In this document: piece after piece, positions 6,485 through 9,571 of the stretch
Numbering within the stretch: position 1 is the stretch's first letter
How the letters are laid out: the number at the start of each line of letters is the position of its first letter
Source of the DNA: an uncultured Leucobacter sp.
GTDB taxonomy: Bacteria > Actinomycetota > Actinomycetes > Actinomycetales > Microbacteriaceae
Direction of reading: 5' to 3'
Assembly: GCA_937872275.1 (NCBI GenBank)
Contig: CALMSE010000128.1
Coordinates: 1 to 9,571 of the forward strand
DNA length: 9,571 nt
Translations under genes and position numbers: made by a program
The notes under the pieces: model-generated
Told to the model about the DNA's origin: nothing
What the model saw: only the letters and a program-made list of their open reading frames with translations
Database searches by the model: none

Positions 6485-7324
6485 TCAGACGAAGGTCTGG
6501 CGGATGGTGCCGATGCCCTCGATGGTCGTGACGAGGGTCTGGCCCGGCTGGATCAGCCACTCCGGATCGCGGGTGAACCCGACGCCGGAGGGGGTGCCCG
6601 AGTAGATCACATCGCCCGGCTTCAGCACGAGGATCTGCGAGAGCTTCTCGATGAGCGCCGGCACGCTGAAGAGCATCTGGCTGGTGCGCCCCTCCTGCAC
6701 GACCTCGCCGTCGAGCTCGCCCCTGATGGCGAGATCGTCGCGGTTCGGCAGCTCGTCGGGGGTGACCAGCCAGGGGCCCTGGGGCGAGTAGCCGGGGAAC
6801 GACTTGCCGAGGCCGAACTGCGGGGCGGGGCCCTGCAGCTGCGTGACGCGCTCGGAGAGATCCTGGCTGACCGTCAGACCCGCGACGTAGTCCCAGCCGG
6901 TGCCCTCGGCGACCTTGTGGGCCTCGCGGCCGACGACGATGGCGAGCTCCGCCTCCCAGTCGGTCTTGCCGCCCGGTACGAGGGTCACGGTCTCGTAGGG
7001 CCCGGCGATCGAGGACTGGAACTTCGCGAACACCGGGGGCAGCGTGTCCGGCGTGCCGAAGCCGCTCTCGGTGACGTGGTCGGCGTAGTTCAGGCCGACG
7101 CCGAGCGACTGGAACGGCCGCGGGGTGAGGGGGCCGAGCTTGGCGGGGTCGATGGCGACCGCATCGCCCGAGGCGTCCGCGGCCCAGGCGGTGAACGCGT
7201 CCCAGTCGTCGTAGACGGCCTGGATATCAGGGCCGAAGCGGTCTCCGCTGGCCGCCGCGACGTCGAAGCCGGAGGTGTCGTCGGTGAGGATGACGGCTCG
7301 GCCGTCGTGGTTCGCAAGACGCAT
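6485..7324 (-). CDS. Fumarylacetoacetate hydrolase family protein
   Basis: The 279-residue protein has the FAH C-terminal-domain fold. Members are Mg/Mn enzymes that hydrolyse acylpyruvates, decarboxylate or isomerise diketo acids, or decarboxylate oxaloacetate in the cytoplasm. Visible marks are GLNYADHVTE (His83, Glu86), metal ligands in TDWEAELAIVVG (Glu124, Glu126) and Asp155 in VSQDLSER, then FPGYSPQGPWLVTPDEL, ELDGEVVQEGRTSQMLFSVPALIEKLS and the closing GDVIYSGTPSGVGF with IEGIGTIRQ. All catalytic features look intact and the length is typical. The ATG at 7324 follows AGAAAG (7332-7337) by 7 nt; the open frame runs further upstream only as a shadow of the monooxygenase gene. It lies 59 nt after the monooxygenase stop, so the two are probably co-transcribed, although the gap also holds a possible own promoter. 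Exact chemistry is unknown; acylpyruvase or diketo-acid decarboxylase are the leading options. Confidence 0.9.
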   Translation of the reverse strand: MRLANHDGRAVILTDDTSGFDVAAASGDRFGPDIQAVYDDWDAFTAWAADASGDAVAIDPAKLGPLTPRPFQSLGVGLNYADHVTESGFGTPDTLPPVFAKFQSSIAGPYETVTLVPGGKTDWEAELAIVVGREAHKVAEGTGWDYVAGLTVSQDLSERVTQLQGPAPQFGLGKSFPGYSPQGPWLVTPDELPNRDDLAIRGELDGEVVQEGRTSQMLFSVPALIEKLSQILVLKPGDVIYSGTPSGVGFTRDPEWLIQPGQTLVTTIEGIGTIRQTFV

Positions 7325-7350
7325 CGTGCTGCTTTCTGGTAAGGGTCTCG

Positions 7351-7382
7351 AAGTATATATCCTTGAGGAAAAGTGTATATCC
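7351..7382 (-). promoter_or_regulatory. Operator/promoter-like repeats before the FAH gene
   Basis: On the minus strand GGATATACACTT (7382-7371) and GGATATATACTT (7362-7351) are direct repeats matching at 11 of 12 positions, 20 nt apart. The second forms an imperfect palindrome (7351-7364, 12 of 14 positions symmetric) and contains TATACT (7357-7352), a good -10 hexamer; no convincing -35 lies upstream. The plus-strand core TATATCC matches the sequence before BKACE. This is likely a secondary, regulated promoter inside the operon. Confidence 0.4.
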
Positions 7383-7383
7383 T

Positions 7384-8574
7384 CTAGATCATCGGGGTGA
7401 TGCTGGTCTCGTTGCCGAGCAGCATCTTGCCGTAGGTCTCGTAGCCGATGGAGGGGCTGCCGACGGCGTGGCTGGTGCCCACGTGGATGTCGCGCCACCA
7501 GCGCTGCATCGGGTTCGAGTCGGCGTACGAGCCCGAGCCATGCACCCACATGAGCGTCTCGATGGCCTCCTGCAGCAGCTCCATGATGTAGCCGGTGTTC
7601 GCCTTGACGCGGGTGCGCTCGATCGGCTCGGGGTAGACGCCCTCGCGGCCCCAGGCGTCGAGGCGGTCGCAGACGTCGAAGGTGAGCAGGCGCGCGACCT
7701 CGATCTTCTGGGCGGCCTGCGCGACCTTCAGCTGCAGCGCGGTGGAGTCGGCCTGCTTCTCGAAGAAGGTCTGCGAGACGGGCTTCTGCTGGGCCTTCTC
7801 GCGCACGTACTCGAGGGCCGCCTCCGCCGCGCCGAGCGAGGGGCCGACGAGCACGATGACGAGCAGCGGGATGAACGCGGTGCGGTAGACGGGCTCGTCC
7901 TTCGCGGAGATGCTCGGGTACTCGCCGTTGATGGCCGGGGGCACGAGCATGACGCGGTGGTCGGGCACGAAGACGTCTTCGGCGACGATGGTGTTGCTCG
8001 CGCTGCCGCGCATGCCGCTGATGTACCAGGTGTCTTCGATCGTGTAGTCCGAGCGGGGGATGATGCCGAGGCCGACGCTCACCGTCTCGCCGTTCTCGTC
8101 GGGCACGGGGAAGCCGATGCCGGCCCAGTCGGACCACCAGGAGCCCGAGTTGTAGTGCCACTTGCCGCTGACGCGATAGCCGCCCTCGACCTTCTCGGCG
8201 GTCGAGGTGGGCATCAGCACGCCCGTGAGCACCGGGTTGGTGTTGTCGCCGCCCCAGACGTCGCTCTGCACCTCGTGGCTCATGTGGGCGGTGAGCCAGC
8301 CGCAGACGTTGGTGAGCATGGCGACCCAGGCCGTGCCCGCATCGGCGCGGCCGATGAGGGTCGAGACCTCGAGCATCTCGCGGGCGTTGGCACCGAGACC
8401 GCCGAAGCGCTCGGGCTTGCTGATGCCGAGCGCGCCGGTCTGCTTGAGCTTCTCGACGATGTCGTCGCGTACGCGGCGATTCTCGTCGCCGTCCTTCGCG
8501 GCGGCGGCGATCTCGGGGAGGATCGCCTCGGTCGCTTCGAGAACCTTCTTGATGCCGTTTGAAACCTGGGTCAT
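7384..8574 (-). CDS. Group-D flavin-dependent monooxygenase (acyl-CoA dehydrogenase fold)
   Basis: The 396-residue protein resembles the oxygenase components of two-component flavin monooxygenases such as HsaA, the Acinetobacter-type 4-hydroxyphenylacetate hydroxylase and DszC. These use reduced FMN or FAD from a separate reductase to hydroxylate aromatic or heteroatom substrates. In order: an N-terminal helical region with GISKPERFGGLG (50-61); middle-domain SGKWHYNSGSWWSDW (136-150); GMRGSASNTIVAEDVFVPDHR (187-207), a flavin-domain marker; then a C-terminal four-helix part ending in HGSGSY (345-350) and QRWWRDIHVGTSHA (357-370), typical of this group. The catalytic Glu pattern of true acyl-CoA dehydrogenases is not recognisable. 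The ATG follows GAGGAGAGG (8585-8593) by 10 nt. Its promoter has a consensus -35, and the -10 lies inside the shared operator. No flavin reductase gene is in the window, so the partner must be encoded elsewhere. The substrate is not assignable. Confidence 0.85.
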   Translation of the reverse strand: MTQVSNGIKKVLEATEAILPEIAAAAKDGDENRRVRDDIVEKLKQTGALGISKPERFGGLGANAREMLEVSTLIGRADAGTAWVAMLTNVCGWLTAHMSHEVQSDVWGGDNTNPVLTGVLMPTSTAEKVEGGYRVSGKWHYNSGSWWSDWAGIGFPVPDENGETVSVGLGIIPRSDYTIEDTWYISGMRGSASNTIVAEDVFVPDHRVMLVPPAINGEYPSISAKDEPVYRTAFIPLLVIVLVGPSLGAAEAALEYVREKAQQKPVSQTFFEKQADSTALQLKVAQAAQKIEVARLLTFDVCDRLDAWGREGVYPEPIERTRVKANTGYIMELLQEAIETLMWVHGSGSYADSNPMQRWWRDIHVGTSHAVGSPSIGYETYGKMLLGNETSITPMI

Positions 8575-8611
8575 GGTGACGATGCCTCTCCTCGTCGAGT
8601 TGCTGTAAAGA

Positions 8612-8630
8612 TCATGATCAATATGTCATT
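8612..8630. promoter_or_regulatory. Shared 19-bp candidate operator, copy 2
   Basis: This second copy of TCATGATNAATATGTCNTT differs from the copy at 273-291 only at positions 8 and 17. It starts 38 nt before the monooxygenase ATG and covers that gene's predicted -10 hexamer, a classic repressor position. The left half extends to the perfect palindrome GATCATGATC (8610-8619). It lies 71 nt from the divergent regulator start, so one bound protein could control both genes. Confidence 0.55.
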
Positions 8631-8648
8631 GTGAAATCGGAATGTCAA
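8620..8648 (-). promoter_or_regulatory. Promoter of the monooxygenase/FAH operon
   Basis: On the minus strand a perfect TTGACA (8648-8643) is followed after exactly 17 nt by CATATT (8625-8620), which matches the -10 consensus at 4 of 6 positions including the A at position 2 and the final T. The predicted start is near 8613, giving a leader of about 40 nt with the GAGGAGAGG ribosome binding site. The -10 lies inside the shared operator. Confidence 0.65.
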
Positions 8649-8687
8649 GCGCATCCCATCACCCGACTCGCTCGCGAGGGCGGCTGA

Positions 8688-8693
8688 TACTAT
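8688..8693 (+). promoter_or_regulatory. Probable -10 of a leaderless regulator transcript
   Basis: TACTAT fits TANNNT and is separated from the ATG at 8701 by exactly 7 nt, the spacing at which transcription would begin on the A of the start codon. No purine-rich ribosome binding site precedes this ATG, which fits a leaderless mRNA, common in actinobacteria. The -35 region is not recognisable. Confidence 0.5.
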
Positions 8694-8712
8694 TCCATTC
8701 ATGGTATGGAAT
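8692..8712. promoter_or_regulatory. Inverted repeat over the regulator start codon
   Basis: ATTCCAT (8692-8698) and ATGGAAT (8706-8712) are perfect inverted copies with a 7-nt spacer (TCATGGT) that holds the start codon. A nested ATACTA/TGGTAT pair (8687-8692 and 8702-8707) matches at 5 of 6. It overlaps the -10 and the predicted start of transcription, so it is a plausible autoregulatory operator. It could instead be an mRNA hairpin hiding the start codon. Confidence 0.4.
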
Positions 8713-9489
8713 TCCGCCGTGGAGCTCGCCCCGGGGGAGGAGCCCGCCCTGAACCGCCGGGCCTGGCTCTCGCATCGAACGAGTCAGTACCAGGTGGCGC
8801 CCGAGACGAGCCTGGCCGAGCAGGTCGCCGCGCAGATCGAGGCGATGGCCCGTGACGAGGAGCCCGGCGCGCGCCTCGGCAGCAAGGACGAGCTGCGCGG
8901 GCTCGTGGGCGTCTCGGTGGGCACCCTCAACGAGGCGTTGCGGATCGCGCAGGCGCGCGGCGCGGTCACCCTCAGGCGCGGGCCCGGCGGCGGCATCTTC
9001 AGCGCCCACACGACCTCCCTCATGCGGCTCGGGGCGCAGATCGTCGGCATGGAGACGAGCGCGCATACGCTGCGCGACGCGCTCCGCATGCGCAACGCCC
9101 TGGATCCGCTCGCGCTCTCCGACGCGGTGGAGCACGTGCGCCCCTTCGACATCGAAGATCTGCGCAGGATCCTGAACGGCATGCGGAGCTCGCTCGACGC
9201 GGGCGACGTCGACGGCTTCATCCGCGGGCACTGGAACTTCCAGGCGCGCGTGACGAGCATCTCGCCGAACGCCCTGCTGCGCACCGTGTTCGTCGGCCTG
9301 ATCGAGTTCCTCGACGAGCACGCGGTCGCCGTGATGCCGCTCGGCAGCGACGGCGAGGAGGGGGTGCTCACGCAGCTCAGGCTGCACGAACGCATGATCG
9401 CCGCGCTCGAGGCCCGCGATCGCGAGGCCGCCTTCGGCGTGATGCGCGACTACGTGGCCTCGCAGGGCGAGACGCTCCACGACTGGTGA
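8701..9489 (+). CDS. GntR-family (FadR/FCD-type) transcriptional regulator
   Basis: The 262-residue protein has an N-terminal winged helix-turn-helix (about 37-101): LAEQVAAQIEAM, SKDELRGLVGVSVGTLNEALRIAQARGAVTLRRGPGGGIF. This is followed by an all-helical FCD-like effector domain to the C-terminus. About 36 extra residues precede the DNA-binding domain, which is long for the family. Of the usual FCD metal ligands I can align only His177 and His229; the expected Asp before the first His and the last His (Tyr251 in MRDYV) seem absent, so metal binding is doubtful. The ATG at 8701 has no ribosome binding site but suits a leaderless message. An in-frame GTG at 8719 with GGAA 7 nt upstream is an alternative. 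It is divergent from the monooxygenase/FAH operon and is the natural candidate to control it, with a catabolic intermediate as effector. Only a weak 5-bp hairpin (9496-9509) follows the stop. Confidence 0.88.
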   Translation: MVWNSAVELAPGEEPALNRRAWLSHRTSQYQVAPETSLAEQVAAQIEAMARDEEPGARLGSKDELRGLVGVSVGTLNEALRIAQARGAVTLRRGPGGGIFSAHTTSLMRLGAQIVGMETSAHTLRDALRMRNALDPLALSDAVEHVRPFDIEDLRRILNGMRSSLDAGDVDGFIRGHWNFQARVTSISPNALLRTVFVGLIEFLDEHAVAVMPLGSDGEEGVLTQLRLHERMIAALEARDREAAFGVMRDYVASQGETLHDW

Positions 9490-9536
9490 CGCGGGGCGGA
9501 TCGCTCCGCGCCGATCGCGCCGCCGCCCTCCGGCAC

Positions 9537-9570
9537 GGCTGCGCGGGCTGACCGGCTGCGCGGGCTGACC
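9537..9570. repeat. 17-bp tandem repeat at the window edge
   Basis: GGCTGCGCGGGCTGACC occurs as two exact head-to-tail copies (9537-9553 and 9554-9570), and base 9571 begins a possible third. The array may continue past the window. It lies in non-coding DNA about 50 nt downstream of the regulator gene. Confidence 0.7.
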
Positions 9571-9571
9571 G

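Noticed and set aside
7363..8562. A 399-codon plus-strand frame antisense to the monooxygenase gene
   Set aside because: Its Ala/Val/Asp/Gly/His-rich sequence is the complement of a well-conserved flavin monooxygenase, and no ribosome binding site precedes it.
7384..8574. Reading the monooxygenase gene as an acyl-CoA dehydrogenase
   Set aside because: The C-terminal RWWRDIHVGTSHA and middle SGKWHYNSG patterns match flavin monooxygenase oxygenase components, and no acyl-CoA dehydrogenase catalytic Glu context is visible.
7384..8574. Identity with a sulfonamide-attacking monooxygenase of actinobacteria
   Set aside because: That enzyme belongs to the same fold group, but nothing seen here supports that specificity and the neighbouring genes differ from what I recall of that locus.

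Overview
The window is GC-rich (coding third positions almost all G or C) and reads as chromosome of a high-GC Gram-positive actinobacterium. The short LAAC lipobox, TANNNT-type -10 elements and an apparently leaderless regulator gene fit this; a Microbacteriaceae-like host is a guess from overall protein style only. There are eight convincing genes, all metabolic, transport or regulatory. I see no tRNA, rRNA, CRISPR array, transposase or phage gene.

Layout. Positions 1-329 are gene-free, with a 16-bp dyad, a hexanucleotide tandem repeat and, at the right end, an AT-rich promoter/operator region. A plus-strand block follows: a beta-keto acid cleavage enzyme of the BKACE/DUF849 family (330-1271); a near-consensus promoter (1302-1332); a fused LivG-LivF ATPase (1395-2897); a lipoprotein solute-binding protein (2974-4200); and the permeases LivH (4229-5140) and LivM (5137-6174). 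An 18-bp perfect hairpin (6183-6224) closes this block. A 310-nt spacer holds two families of short tandem repeats and a second hairpin terminator. On the minus strand, reading leftward from 8574, come a group-D flavin monooxygenase of the acyl-CoA-dehydrogenase fold (7384-8574) and a fumarylacetoacetate-hydrolase-family enzyme (6485-7324). Divergent from these is a GntR/FadR-type regulator (8701-9489). The window ends inside a 17-bp tandem repeat.

How they may work together. The set looks like a catabolic island: uptake of a small organic acid or amide by a branched-chain-amino-acid-type ABC transporter, oxygenation by an FMNH2- or FADH2-using monooxygenase, C-C hydrolysis or decarboxylation by the FAH-fold enzyme, and acetyl-CoA-dependent cleavage of a beta-keto acid by BKACE. 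The substrate cannot be read from the sequence. The flavin reductase the oxygenase should need is not in the window.

The most informative non-coding signal is a 19-bp element, TCATGATNAATATGTCNTT. It lies 39-57 nt before the BKACE start and 38-56 nt before the monooxygenase start, at opposite ends of the window. A shorter core, TATRTCM, occurs as paired direct copies 19-20 nt apart in front of BKACE, the monooxygenase and the FAH gene. This ties the two ends into one predicted regulon, with the local GntR protein the obvious candidate regulator.
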